Below, one piece after another: positions 9,893-17,964 of a stretch of 64,000 bases of DNA (positions are counted from its first letter, which is position 1; every line of letters starts with the position of its first letter). The position numbers were made by a program, and so were the translations under genes. A model generated the notes under the pieces. It saw nothing but the letters and a program-made list of their open reading frames with translations, was not told the DNA's origin and did no database searches. Source of the stretch: Streptomyces sp. Je 1-79 (GTDB lineage: Bacteria > Actinomycetota > Actinomycetes > Streptomycetales > Streptomycetaceae); NCBI RefSeq assembly GCF_025195125.1, contig NZ_JAMGSL010000005.1, positions 186,001 to 250,000 of the forward strand, in the 5' to 3' direction.

Positions 9893-10672
9893 TCACGGCT
9901 TCGGCCTCGCCGGCCGGTCGGCGTAGTCCTCGACCAGGTCGCCGATGAGGGCGAGGAGCGCGTCGACCCGGTGCCGGTCCTCGGTGGCGGTCCGCAGGCC
10001 GTGGTGGACCTCCTTCAGCCGGGCCAGGGCTGCCGGCTCACGGTCCCTCACCGCGTCGAGCAGCGACGTGGAGACCAGATCCATGCACGCGGTGAACAGG
10101 GTCCGGGTCGCCGGGGCCGGGGGAGCCGGGTCGGGGGCGGCGTAGGCGCTGGTCAGGTACTGCACGGGGTCGGTGAGGCTCCAGCCGACGATGGTGCCGT
10201 GCTGGACGAGGAGCGCCACGTCGGTGGCGATGCCGACGCGGGCCTCCAGCGGCTCGTCGAGGACGTCGAGGTCACGCAGGCAGGTGAGCACGGTGTCTCC
10301 GGGGGCGCGGCAGAGTTCCGTGGTCACCTCCAGCCGGAAGTCCTCCGCCTTGTCCGCGCGGAGCCCGCCCGGCCGGACGGGGGGCGTGGCGGGGACGCGC
10401 GCGGAGTCCTCGGCGTCGGCGGCCTCGTGGGACGGCAACTGGAACTCGGCGCCGACCAGTTCCCGTCCGGCCGGGTCGAACCGGAGCTCGTCGGGCGTGT
10501 CCCACAGCCAGTCCTGGCTGCCGAAGGTGTCCAGCTGGAACCGCTCGCGTTCCTCGGCGTTCGTGTACGGCGCGACGCGCACCCGGAAGTCCCGGAAGTC
10601 GAAACGCGGGGTGAGGGGCAGGGGATCGCCGGCCACGGTCGAGGTCCAGCCGTTGTCGAGGGTGAGTCGCAT
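9893..10672 (-). CDS. Candidate RHS immunity protein, unknown family
   Basis: 259-aa acidic protein that I do not recognise. It begins 13 bases after the stop of the 1590-aa RHS toxin gene, in the position of immunity genes in polymorphic toxin loci. No signal peptide or membrane helix, so a cytoplasmic inhibitor is plausible. The N-terminal third is beta-rich with aromatic residues (FDFRDFRVRVAPY, SQDWLWDTPDELRF), the C-terminal third is helical (LARLKEVHHGLRTATEDRHRVDALLALIGDLV). GAGGCGG lies about 9 bases before the ATG. The immunity role is inference from position and acidity only. Confidence 0.7.
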   Translation of the reverse strand: MRLTLDNGWTSTVAGDPLPLTPRFDFRDFRVRVAPYTNAEERERFQLDTFGSQDWLWDTPDELRFDPAGRELVGAEFQLPSHEAADAEDSARVPATPPVRPGGLRADKAEDFRLEVTTELCRAPGDTVLTCLRDLDVLDEPLEARVGIATDVALLVQHGTIVGWSLTDPVQYLTSAYAAPDPAPPAPATRTLFTACMDLVSTSLLDAVRDREPAALARLKEVHHGLRTATEDRHRVDALLALIGDLVEDYADRPARPKP

Positions 10673-10685
10673 GGGGATCGCCGCC

Positions 10686-13600
10686 TCATCGGATCTGTAC
10701 GGCCGGAGCCATGTAGCCGTTCTTGGCAGGAATCCTGCCCTCCACGACGTCGGTATGGGTAATCGGCCCGCCGGGGTCGGTGGGCAGGCCGCCGAGCGCC
10801 TTCACCCCGGACTCGCCCTTGATGCCCGAAGGGCCGTACGCGGTGATGGCGTTGCCCGCTCCGGCGCCGCCGCCCTTCGTCACCACGATGTCCTCGCCCT
10901 GACGGAAGATCAGGTTCCCGCTGTTCGCGGTCGAGTGGTACACCGCGTCGGGGTTCTTCAGGATCTCCAGGACCCGTTCGTCGCTGAAGCCGTGTTTGGT
11001 GTCGCCGTGGTAGTCGCCGCCCTTCTTCCACTTGCCCTCCTGCGCCCTCTCGATGACCTCGTCCGTGGTCCTGTGGGCGTCCTCCCTGGCCTTCTGGGCC
11101 TTCTCCTCCTTGGTGTACTTGGGCATGAGGCCCAGCGGGTCGCACAGGGTGTACGGGTTGTCCACGTAGGCGACGGGATTCGGCGCGGGCGCGAGGCCGA
11201 GGGGGTCCGGGGAGGTGTAGCGGCCGGTCTCCGGGTCGTAGTGCCGGAAGTAGTTGTAGTGCAGGCCGGTCTCGGGATCGAAGTACTGGCCGGGGAAGCG
11301 GAGCGGGGTGTACGTGGTGCTGTCGCGGGCCCAGGCGGTGGTGCCCCACAGGGTGGCCCGGGAGCGCCACGCGATGTCGCCGGACTCGTCGACCAGTTCG
11401 GTGGGGGTGCCGATGAGGTCCGTGGCGATGGCGAAGAAGCGCCGGTCGATCTCCTGCCGGCGGTCGTCGGCCGTGAGGATCCGCTCGGTCTGGGCCAGCG
11501 GGACGGTGCCCCGGTGGTCCCAGGTGAGGGCGACCGCGTTCGGCAGGTCGGGCTGGTGGCTGGTCTGTTCGCACAGCGTCAGGCCGTCCCAGGTGAACCG
11601 GACCTCCTCGGCCACGCTCTCGCCGTCGGACGCCAGGCGCTGTTTCGCGACGCGGCGGCCGAGCGGGTCGTAGCGGTACCGCCACCGGGTCCCGTCGGGG
11701 GTGGTCACGGAGGTGAGGCGGTTCTCCGTGTCCCACGCGTAGCGCCAGGTGTCCGGCTTGCGGGAGAGACGGGTCTTCTGGCGCAGGACGACCCGGCCGA
11801 GGGCGTCGTACTCGAAGCGGACCCCGCCGGCGCGGGTGAGGGTGGTGCCGGTGAGGTCGCGCGGTCCGGTGGCCTCGGCGCCGGGGTGGCCGGACGGCCA
11901 GGACGCCGAGGTCTGGTTGCCCGCTTCGTCGTAGGCGTACCGCTCCGTCCAGCCCTGCGCGTGGACGGCGGTCACCCGGCCCGCCGGGTCGAGATCGAAG
12001 GTGCGCGTGCCCGACAGCCGGTCGGCGACGGAGGTCACGTGACCGTCCGCGCGGTAGGAGTAGGCGCGGCTGTTGACGGCGCGTCCCCCGGCGGTGATGT
12101 GCTGCGTGGAGAGCCGTCCGGCCTCGTCCCAGGCGGAGGTCACCGTGAGCGCGTCGCCGAAGACGCGGGACAGCTCGCGTCCGGCGGCGTCGTGGGTGAA
12201 GTCGACGTGCCGGCCGCCGGTGGTGAGGCGCCGGGCCCGGCCGTCGGCGCCGTAGACGTAGGAGGTGACGTGGCCCGTAGTCGTGATGCGGCGGGTACGG
12301 CGTCCCAGTGCGTCGTAGGCGTACATGAGGGGCCGGCCGTCCACCAGCTCCGTCTTGGTGAGTCCGCGGCGGTCGTACTGATAGGCCAGAGAGCTGTCGG
12401 GGCCGGTCGCCTCAAGCAGCCGCCCGGCCCGGTCGTAGGTGTACGCCGTCACCCGGCCGTCGGCGTCCTTGCGGATCACCCGGCCGAGCCGGTCACGCTC
12501 GAACGCGACCGTCCCGCCGAGCGCGTCGGTGCGGGCGGCGAGCCGGCCCGCGGCGTCCACCCGGTAGGTGACGGTACGGCCGTCGAAGTCGGTCTCGGAG
12601 ACGATGTCGCCCGCGGCGTCGTACTCGTAACTCCAGCTCAGCCCCTGCGGGTTGAGCACGCGGGTCAGGCGCAGCTCGGCGTCGTGCTCGAACTCGTGGC
12701 GGGTGCCGTCGGGCCCGGTGCGGGCCACCGGCAGGTCGAAGTGGGTGTACTCGAAGCGGGAGACGCCACCGGACGCGTCGGTCCTGGTGAGCAGGTTGCC
12801 CTCGCCGTCGTAGCTCCACGACTCCGTGGCGCCGTCGGGACCCGTACGGCGGGCGAGCTGCCCGTCCGCGTCCCACTCCAGACGCGTGACCCCGCCCACC
12901 GGGTCGGTGACGCGGACGGGGCGGCCGAGGGCGTCGCGCCGCGTGCGGGTGACGCCACCCGCCGGGTCGGTCACCTCCACGGGCAGACCGGCCGCGTCAC
13001 ACACCACGCGGGTCGTGGCCCCGAGGGCGTCGGTGACCGAGGTGAGCCGGCCGGCGTCGTCGTAGGTGTAGTGGGTGGTGGCGCCGGCCTGGTCGGTGAC
13101 CGCCGTGCGGTTGCCACGCTCGTCGAACGTGTGGAGCATGCGGGTGCCGTCCGGCCCGCAGACCTCCACCGGCAGGCCGAACGGGCCGCGCACGGTGCGC
13201 AGTTCGGTGCCGTCGGGGCGGACGGCGGCGATCAGCCGGTCTTCCTCGTCGTACGAGAAAGCGGTGGTGAGGCCCAGTGGGTCGGTACGGGTCGCGGTGT
13301 TGCCGCGCGGGTCGTACGAGAAGGCCGTGGTGCGGCCGAGCGGGTCGGTGACGGCCAGAAGACGGCAGCCGGGGCCGAAGGTGTGCCGGGTCGCGTGGCC
13401 GTCGGCGGTCGTGATCGTGGTGGTGTGGCGGCCGGTCGCGGGGTCGGGTTCGGTGTACGCGAGGGAGATCTGGACGTGCCCCGCCTCGCCGCCCTCGGCC
13501 ACGACGCGGTCGCGGTCGTCGTAGACGTAGTCGTAGCGGCTCCCGTTGGAGTCGATCCACGCGATGACCCGGCGGCGGTCGTCGTAGACGAAGGTGGTGG

Positions 13601-15458
13601 TGGCGCCGGAGGGCCTGGTGACGGTCGCGAGGTCGCCGTCCTGGTAGCCGTAGCTCATCAGGGGCAGGTCCGCGCCGCCCTCGCCCGCGCCGGCCAGCGA
13701 CAGGGCGGTGACCAGACCGTCGGCGGCGGACAGCTTCACCTGGTGGCCCGCCGAGTGGACGAGCGCCAGCGGCAGGCCGTCCTCGGTCCGGTCGACGGTG
13801 AGGGAGTGGCCGTTGCGTTCGGTGATCCCGGTCAGCCAGGCCGCGCCGTCGCCGCCCGGTTCGCCGCCGGCCGGAGCGGTGAAGTGGAAGACCAGGCCGC
13901 TGTCGGGATCGGTGACCGTGTAGTCGCCGTCGGCGTCGCGCGCCAGCAGGGTGCGGGCCCTGCCCGTCTCCGGCCGGGTGGGCGCGCCGGGGACCGGGTG
14001 CGGGTACGGCACCAGGAGCCCTTCGGCGGTGACGTGCACGACGCCGACGGCGTCGATCTCCAGACGCTCGTCGACGGTGGAGGTCCAGGCGGGGCCGAGG
14101 AAGCGGCCCACCGCGCAACCGGACTCGGTGCGGCGGGTGAAGACCAGCGGCAGGATGCCGGGCAGTGAGACATCGGTCTGGGGCAGGAACATCCGGCCCG
14201 TGGCGAGGTCCACCGGGTCGCCGCCGGCGTCGCGGTCGCCGTCCGGGATGCGGTGGGTGCCGTCGGGGGATTCGTCGATCAGCTTGCGCGCCTTCGCGGC
14301 GTCCGCCAGGTCGGCGGCGATGCGGACGCCCTTCACCGCGGCGCCGCCTCCGCCGGTGGCCACGGTCAGCGCCGCGTCGGGCAGCAGACGCCCGAAGCCC
14401 TCGTAGGGGTCCTTCATGAAGTCGCTGATCATCTGGCGGCCGGTACCGACCGGGTCGTTGACCGCGACCACGAGGCCCGCCGCCAGGCTGTTCAGGGACG
14501 TGGCGTACTCCGCGGGGTGCGTGATGTTGTACGGATCCAGCGGGTTGATCCCGCGGACGAAGTTCAACAGGCCCGCTGTGCCCTTGATGAGGCCGCCGCC
14601 GACATGGTCCCCCATGATCTGGAGTTCCTGGAACCCGTCGCCCAACTGCTGGGCGTACGAGGGCTTCTCCGGGGCCTTGTCACGGGCCGCGCGGACCGCG
14701 GTGCGCGCGGTCTCGGCCGCCGTGTTCCGCTGCTTGCGGGCCTCGGCGAGGATCTCCTGGGCCTCCTGCATCAACTTCTTGCCGGGATCCTCGAACGTCG
14801 CGGCGGGACGGGGCGGCAGCGTCGAACTGTCGCGCTTGTCGGCGGGCTGCGCGTTGTAGCGGTCGACCGCACTGTTGAAGTCGTCGACCTTCTTGCGGTG
14901 CGCGTCGGCGGCGTCCGCGGAGGCCTTGGTGCCCTCCTTCCACTTCTCGATGGCCGTCTGCGCCCGCCCCTGCGCCCAGGTGACCGTGCCGGCGAACGCC
15001 CACAGCGCTCCGGCCGCCTTCTCCAGGGCGTCGGCCCCGGTGAACCACTTGGGCGGCTGGGTGCGCACGGCCGCCCGCAGCGCCTCCGCCGCCTCACCCT
15101 TGAGCTGGGAGGAGTCGAGGCCCTTGAGGCCGGCGGCGGAGCTCTCGAAGGCCGACTGGAAGCCCCTGAGCTTCTTGGCGGTGGAGGTGATCTTGTCCGG
15201 GCTGCCGTAGATCAGCTTGGTCTTGTCCTCGGTCTGCCCGAGGTCCATCTCGTCGACCTCGGCGCCCAACCGGTTGGCGATTGAACGGGACTGCTCCCGC
15301 ACCCAGTCCGCACCGGACTCCCACCCGACGTCCTCCAGCCGGTCGGCGGTCCAGTCACCGGCGTCCTCGACCCGGTCGCCGACCCACTCGACGCCCTCCT
15401 CGACCGCGTCCTCGACCGAGTCCGGCGTGATGTCGCTGATGATGTCGCCGATGCCCAT
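10686..15458 (-). CDS. RHS-repeat polymorphic toxin, probable T7SS substrate
   Basis: 1590 aa. The N-terminal 250 residues are helical, with GDWTADRLEDVGWESGADWV and a WXG-like segment, matching the putative T7SS-secreted domain seen in actinobacterial RHS proteins. From about residue 425 comes the DUF6531 block (DPVDLATGRMFLPQTDVSLPG), then some 30 YD/RHS repeats, and the RHS-associated core LRFPGQYFDPETGLHYNYFRHYDPETGRY ending at DPLGLMPK (quoted in parts). The last 140 residues are the variable toxin tip: KHGFSDERVLEILKNPDAVYH, GEDIVVTKGG and AITAYG, a pattern resembling BECR-fold RNase toxins (inference). Two bases separate it from the WXG-like gene upstream; the likely immunity gene follows 13 bases downstream. 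Confidence 0.85.
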   Translation of the reverse strand: MGIGDIISDITPDSVEDAVEEGVEWVGDRVEDAGDWTADRLEDVGWESGADWVREQSRSIANRLGAEVDEMDLGQTEDKTKLIYGSPDKITSTAKKLRGFQSAFESSAAGLKGLDSSQLKGEAAEALRAAVRTQPPKWFTGADALEKAAGALWAFAGTVTWAQGRAQTAIEKWKEGTKASADAADAHRKKVDDFNSAVDRYNAQPADKRDSSTLPPRPAATFEDPGKKLMQEAQEILAEARKQRNTAAETARTAVRAARDKAPEKPSYAQQLGDGFQELQIMGDHVGGGLIKGTAGLLNFVRGINPLDPYNITHPAEYATSLNSLAAGLVVAVNDPVGTGRQMISDFMKDPYEGFGRLLPDAALTVATGGGGAAVKGVRIAADLADAAKARKLIDESPDGTHRIPDGDRDAGGDPVDLATGRMFLPQTDVSLPGILPLVFTRRTESGCAVGRFLGPAWTSTVDERLEIDAVGVVHVTAEGLLVPYPHPVPGAPTRPETGRARTLLARDADGDYTVTDPDSGLVFHFTAPAGGEPGGDGAAWLTGITERNGHSLTVDRTEDGLPLALVHSAGHQVKLSAADGLVTALSLAGAGEGGADLPLMSYGYQDGDLATVTRPSGATTTFVYDDRRRVIAWIDSNGSRYDYVYDDRDRVVAEGGEAGHVQISLAYTEPDPATGRHTTTITTADGHATRHTFGPGCRLLAVTDPLGRTTAFSYDPRGNTATRTDPLGLTTAFSYDEEDRLIAAVRPDGTELRTVRGPFGLPVEVCGPDGTRMLHTFDERGNRTAVTDQAGATTHYTYDDAGRLTSVTDALGATTRVVCDAAGLPVEVTDPAGGVTRTRRDALGRPVRVTDPVGGVTRLEWDADGQLARRTGPDGATESWSYDGEGNLLTRTDASGGVSRFEYTHFDLPVARTGPDGTRHEFEHDAELRLTRVLNPQGLSWSYEYDAAGDIVSETDFDGRTVTYRVDAAGRLAARTDALGGTVAFERDRLGRVIRKDADGRVTAYTYDRAGRLLEATGPDSSLAYQYDRRGLTKTELVDGRPLMYAYDALGRRTRRITTTGHVTSYVYGADGRARRLTTGGRHVDFTHDAAGRELSRVFGDALTVTSAWDEAGRLSTQHITAGGRAVNSRAYSYRADGHVTSVADRLSGTRTFDLDPAGRVTAVHAQGWTERYAYDEAGNQTSASWPSGHPGAEATGPRDLTGTTLTRAGGVRFEYDALGRVVLRQKTRLSRKPDTWRYAWDTENRLTSVTTPDGTRWRYRYDPLGRRVAKQRLASDGESVAEEVRFTWDGLTLCEQTSHQPDLPNAVALTWDHRGTVPLAQTERILTADDRRQEIDRRFFAIATDLIGTPTELVDESGDIAWRSRATLWGTTAWARDSTTYTPLRFPGQYFDPETGLHYNYFRHYDPETGRYTSPDPLGLAPAPNPVAYVDNPYTLCDPLGLMPKYTKEEKAQKAREDAHRTTDEVIERAQEGKWKKGGDYHGDTKHGFSDERVLEILKNPDAVYHSTANSGNLIFRQGEDIVVTKGGGAGAGNAITAYGPSGIKGESGVKALGGLPTDPGGPITHTDVVEGRIPAKNGYMAPAVQIR

Positions 15459-15460
15459 GG

Positions 15461-16117
15461 TCAGTTCCCCCCGGATTCACCCTGCTGCTGGGCCTGCTTG
15501 GCGCGTTCCTCCGGAGACGGGCCGAAGGTGTCGTCCAGCGCCTGGTTCCACTGGTCGTCGGAGATGCCGAGCGCGTCGTTCATCAGCGCCGACTGGCGGC
15601 CGCCCTGCCCCTCGGTGAGGACCGTGCGGCCGGTGTCCTTCCACGTCTGGCCCATCTCCTGACCGGCCTGCTCGAAGGACTCCGCGCTCCAGTCCGGGTT
15701 CAGGTAGTCCGGCGTGAAGACGTCGCCCCAGTTCTGCTTCGCGATCTCCTCCTCCGTGGCGTGCGGGTTGCCGCCCATCACGGAGTTGACGCCCACCTTC
15801 AGCGCGCCCTCGACGTACTGGTCGTGCTCCCACTGCGTGCCCGCGGCGAGGCCGAGGCGGTTCGCGATCCCGCTGGCGTCGGCCACCAGCGCGCGCACCC
15901 CCCACTCCCAGCGCTCGCAGAAGTCCTCGAAATCGACCGAGAGCCCGTGGTGTCCGGCCTCCATCCCGGTCATCGACAGCTCCGAGAAGCCCTTGCCCGC
16001 CACCGAACCGGTGGCGCCGCCGAGGTCACCGAGCTGGTCGATGATCGCGCCCACGCCCTGCGTGAACTTGGCGACGGACGCCTTGTCGAACTGCAGGTCG
16101 CCCCCGTCACCGCCCAT
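15461..16117 (-). CDS. WXG/ESX-like helical protein of the toxin locus
   Basis: 218 aa, start ATG 16117 with GAGGGG before it. Almost wholly helical: GVGAIIDQLGDLGGATGSVAGKGF, then FEDFCERWEWGVRALVADASGIANRLGLAAG, a pattern shared with ESX/WXG100-type proteins encoded beside Streptomyces RHS toxins. C-terminal part is Gln/Glu-rich. It overlaps the upstream SseB-like gene by 11 bases and ends 2 bases before the RHS toxin start, so all three are one transcript. Probable role as secretion partner or chaperone for the RHS toxin through the type VII system (inference). Confidence 0.75.
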   Translation of the reverse strand: MGGDGGDLQFDKASVAKFTQGVGAIIDQLGDLGGATGSVAGKGFSELSMTGMEAGHHGLSVDFEDFCERWEWGVRALVADASGIANRLGLAAGTQWEHDQYVEGALKVGVNSVMGGNPHATEEEIAKQNWGDVFTPDYLNPDWSAESFEQAGQEMGQTWKDTGRTVLTEGQGGRQSALMNDALGISDDQWNQALDDTFGPSPEERAKQAQQQGESGGN

Positions 16118-16529
16118 GGCCGCGCCCCTCGTTCGGCTCTTCCGCGTCGACGGCGGCACCGTCCGCGACGATGCCCCGGACCGGCGGGAAGAACATCGAG
16201 CCGTCCTCGGTGGCGATGTCGACGGCCAGGCCGGTGGGCTCGTCCAGGGACGGCACGACCTCGTCGACGATGCGGGCGCCCAGCAGCGCCGCGTACTCCA
16301 TGGGCCGGTCGCCGGTCCCGCGGAGCCCGGCGAACCGGGCGAGGGCGGCCTCGTCGGTGAACCCGCAGATCCACCGCACCCCACCCGAATGAGCCGACCA
16401 GAGACCTCCGCCGGACGTCGGCACCAGGAGCAGCGAGCGCCGCATCTCCCCGACGAGTGCGCGAGGATCGCCGATGCCCCTTCGCTGCTCGGCGATGCGC
16501 TCGGCCAGTGCTGTCCTCGTCCGTTCCAC
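16107..16529 (-). CDS. SseB-family-like protein
   Basis: 140 aa from GTG 16529; GGGAGG sits 4 bases before it, which is better supported than the upstream ATG at 16658 that lies in the tandem-repeat region. The block LLLVPTSGGGLWSAHSGGVRWICGFTDEAALARFA resembles the SseB N-terminal domain (quoted for position: residues about 34-68). First gene of the toxin operon, overlapping the WXG-like gene by 11 bases. SseB-type proteins accompany WXG/RHS loci in Streptomyces, but their role is not known to me. Confidence 0.7.
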   Translation of the reverse strand: MERTRTALAERIAEQRRGIGDPRALVGEMRRSLLLVPTSGGGLWSAHSGGVRWICGFTDEAALARFAGLRGTGDRPMEYAALLGARIVDEVVPSLDEPTGLAVDIATEDGSMFFPPVRGIVADGAAVDAEEPNEGRGHGR

Positions 16530-16611
16530 GGCGCCTCCCTCGTCGTCGGTCTCACAGCCTGCACCGTGGTTCAGGACGCGCGCCAGGGTGACGCCGGTTC
16601 TCGTGGCACCC

Positions 16612-16687
16612 GTGGGAGACACGAACCGCACCGCACTCGTGGAAGACACGATCCGCACCCGACCCCGTGGGAGACACGATCCGCACC
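16612..16687. repeat. Three 21-bp direct repeats between divergent genes
   Basis: Copies at 16612-16632, 16639-16659 and 16667-16687 of the form GTGGGAGACACGATCCGCAC(C) with one or two changes, spaced 27 and 28 bases. They lie between the minus-strand SseB-like gene and the plus-strand RpiR gene, where a promoter for either would sit. They could be regulator sites or a simple repeat expansion. Confidence 0.8.
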
Positions 16688-16780
16688 GTGAGACGGGACC
16701 TGCCCCGCGCGCCAGGACCGCTTCAAGGCCTGCTCGTGTGAACTATCTTGGGCAGCAGTGGGACGAGAAGGAGGCACCCC

Positions 16781-17707
16781 GTGCCATCTGGGCAGCAGGC
16801 GCGCGCACAGGCAGCGGCGATCACACCGGGCAGGCGCTCGTCGGAGGCTGAGCCGGCCTCGCCCGCCGAGCGGGTGCGGGCACTGTTCGGCGGCCATCGG
16901 CTGTCCCCCGCGCAGCGGCGAATCGCCCAGTTCCTCATCGACCACCTCACCGAGGCCGCGTTCCTGTCGATCACCGAACTCGCGGAGCGTGTCGGCGTCA
17001 GCCAGCCGTCCGTGACCCGGTTCGCCTCGTCCCTGGGGTTCAGCGGATACCCCGCGCTCCGGGAGGCCCTGCAGCCGATCGCGCTCAGCGCCGTCGCCGG
17101 CGCGCCGGACGAGGGGGAGGAGCGGCTCGGCAACGAGCTCCAGTCGGCGGTCGACGCCGAGATCGAGAACCTGACGGCCCTGCGGCGGGTGCTCGCCGAC
17201 CCGGACCAGATCCTCGACATCGGCCGCGAACTGGCACGGTCCGTCCCCCTGACGGTCGTCGGCGTACGGATCTCGGTCTCCCTCGCCGAGTACTTCGCGT
17301 ACGCGGCGCGGCGCATCCACCCCGACGTGCGGGTGGTGACGCGTGGCGGCAGCGTCGCCTACGACGGGCTGCTCCAGGCGCGCGAGGCGGGCGGGACGTG
17401 GGTGCTGGCCTTCGCGATGCCCCGGCATGCCAACGAGACCCTCGCCGTCGTCCGGGCCGCCCGCCGCACCGGGCTGCGCGTCGCGCTGATCACCGATCTG
17501 GCGCTCGGGCCGCTCGTCGAGGAGGCCGATGTGGTGTTCACCGCCGGTACGGGATCACGGCTGGTCTTCGACTCGTACGCGGCGCCGGGCGTGCTGTCCG
17601 CGGCGATCCTCCAGGCCATGGCGGACGCGGATCCGGAGCGTACGCAGCTCCGGCTGGAGAAGTACGAGCAGGCGGCCGAACAGCACGCCTTCTTCCTGGA
17701 CGACTGA
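16781..17707 (+). CDS. MurR/RpiR family transcriptional regulator
   Basis: 308 aa. Start set at GTG 16781 because a strong AAGGAGG lies 6 bases before it; the longer TTG at 16748 would place that ribosome site inside the gene. N-terminal RpiR helix-turn-helix: LSPAQRRIAQFLIDHL...ITELAERVGVSQPSVTRFASSLGFSGYPALREAL. C-terminal SIS domain (about residues 110-290), normally a sensor of phosphosugars: VVGVRISVSLAEYFAYAARR and GTGSRLVFDSYA. A perfect palindrome containing TGAAA/TTTCA, the type of site RpiR proteins bind, begins 50 bases after its stop. It may control the aminotransferase and M28 genes beyond, which run towards it. Confidence 0.85.
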   Translation: MPSGQQARAQAAAITPGRRSSEAEPASPAERVRALFGGHRLSPAQRRIAQFLIDHLTEAAFLSITELAERVGVSQPSVTRFASSLGFSGYPALREALQPIALSAVAGAPDEGEERLGNELQSAVDAEIENLTALRRVLADPDQILDIGRELARSVPLTVVGVRISVSLAEYFAYAARRIHPDVRVVTRGGSVAYDGLLQAREAGGTWVLAFAMPRHANETLAVVRAARRTGLRVALITDLALGPLVEEADVVFTAGTGSRLVFDSYAAPGVLSAAILQAMADADPERTQLRLEKYEQAAEQHAFFLDD

Positions 17708-17757
17708 GGTCCGCCCGCACGGCCCGGGGGCTGCCGGAGCGGTTTCATGGCAACGAA

Positions 17758-17779
17758 GTGCATGAAATTTTTCATGCAC
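17758..17779. promoter_or_regulatory. Palindromic operator candidate near the RpiR gene
   Basis: Perfect 10-bp inverted repeat GTGCATGAAA / TTTCATGCAC with a 2-base spacer. Strikingly AT-rich for this genome, and followed at 17794-17812 by another AT-rich stretch (TATATATATTTACTG). TGAAA-N-TTTCA half-sites are typical of RpiR-family operators (family knowledge). Its position, 50 bases after the RpiR stop and beyond the terminator of the minus-strand gene, is unusual for controlling either neighbour directly. Confidence 0.5.
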
Positions 17780-17910
17780 CTTGCTTACTCGACGGTATAT
17801 ATATTTACTGTGAGGGCCCCCACGGGCCCGAACATCACATGTGGGCCGCCCCCTCCTCCTCGGACGGCTCCCGCGTGTGTGAACGGCTCGCTCCGCGCTC
17901 GTCGCGGATG

Positions 17911-17958
17911 CTCTGTGGCGGCTCCGGTCAACCCCTGGGCCGGAGCCGCCACGCAGAG
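17911..17958 (-). terminator. Strong hairpin after the class-V aminotransferase gene
   Basis: Left arm 17911-17927 CTCTGTGGCGGCTCCGG pairs with right arm 17940-17958 (CCGGAGCCGCCA then CAGAG) with one 2-base bulge and a 12-base loop: 17 paired positions. It lies 6 bases past the stop of the minus-strand gene. Confidence 0.8.
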
Positions 17959-17964
17959 CGTCAC

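Noticed and set aside
10173..14168. 1331-codon open frame antisense to the RHS toxin gene
   Set aside because: Long antisense frames are expected in GC-rich repeats; the opposite strand has RHS/YD repeats, a ribosome site and known domains, while this frame has only Val/Gly/Arg-rich low-complexity product.
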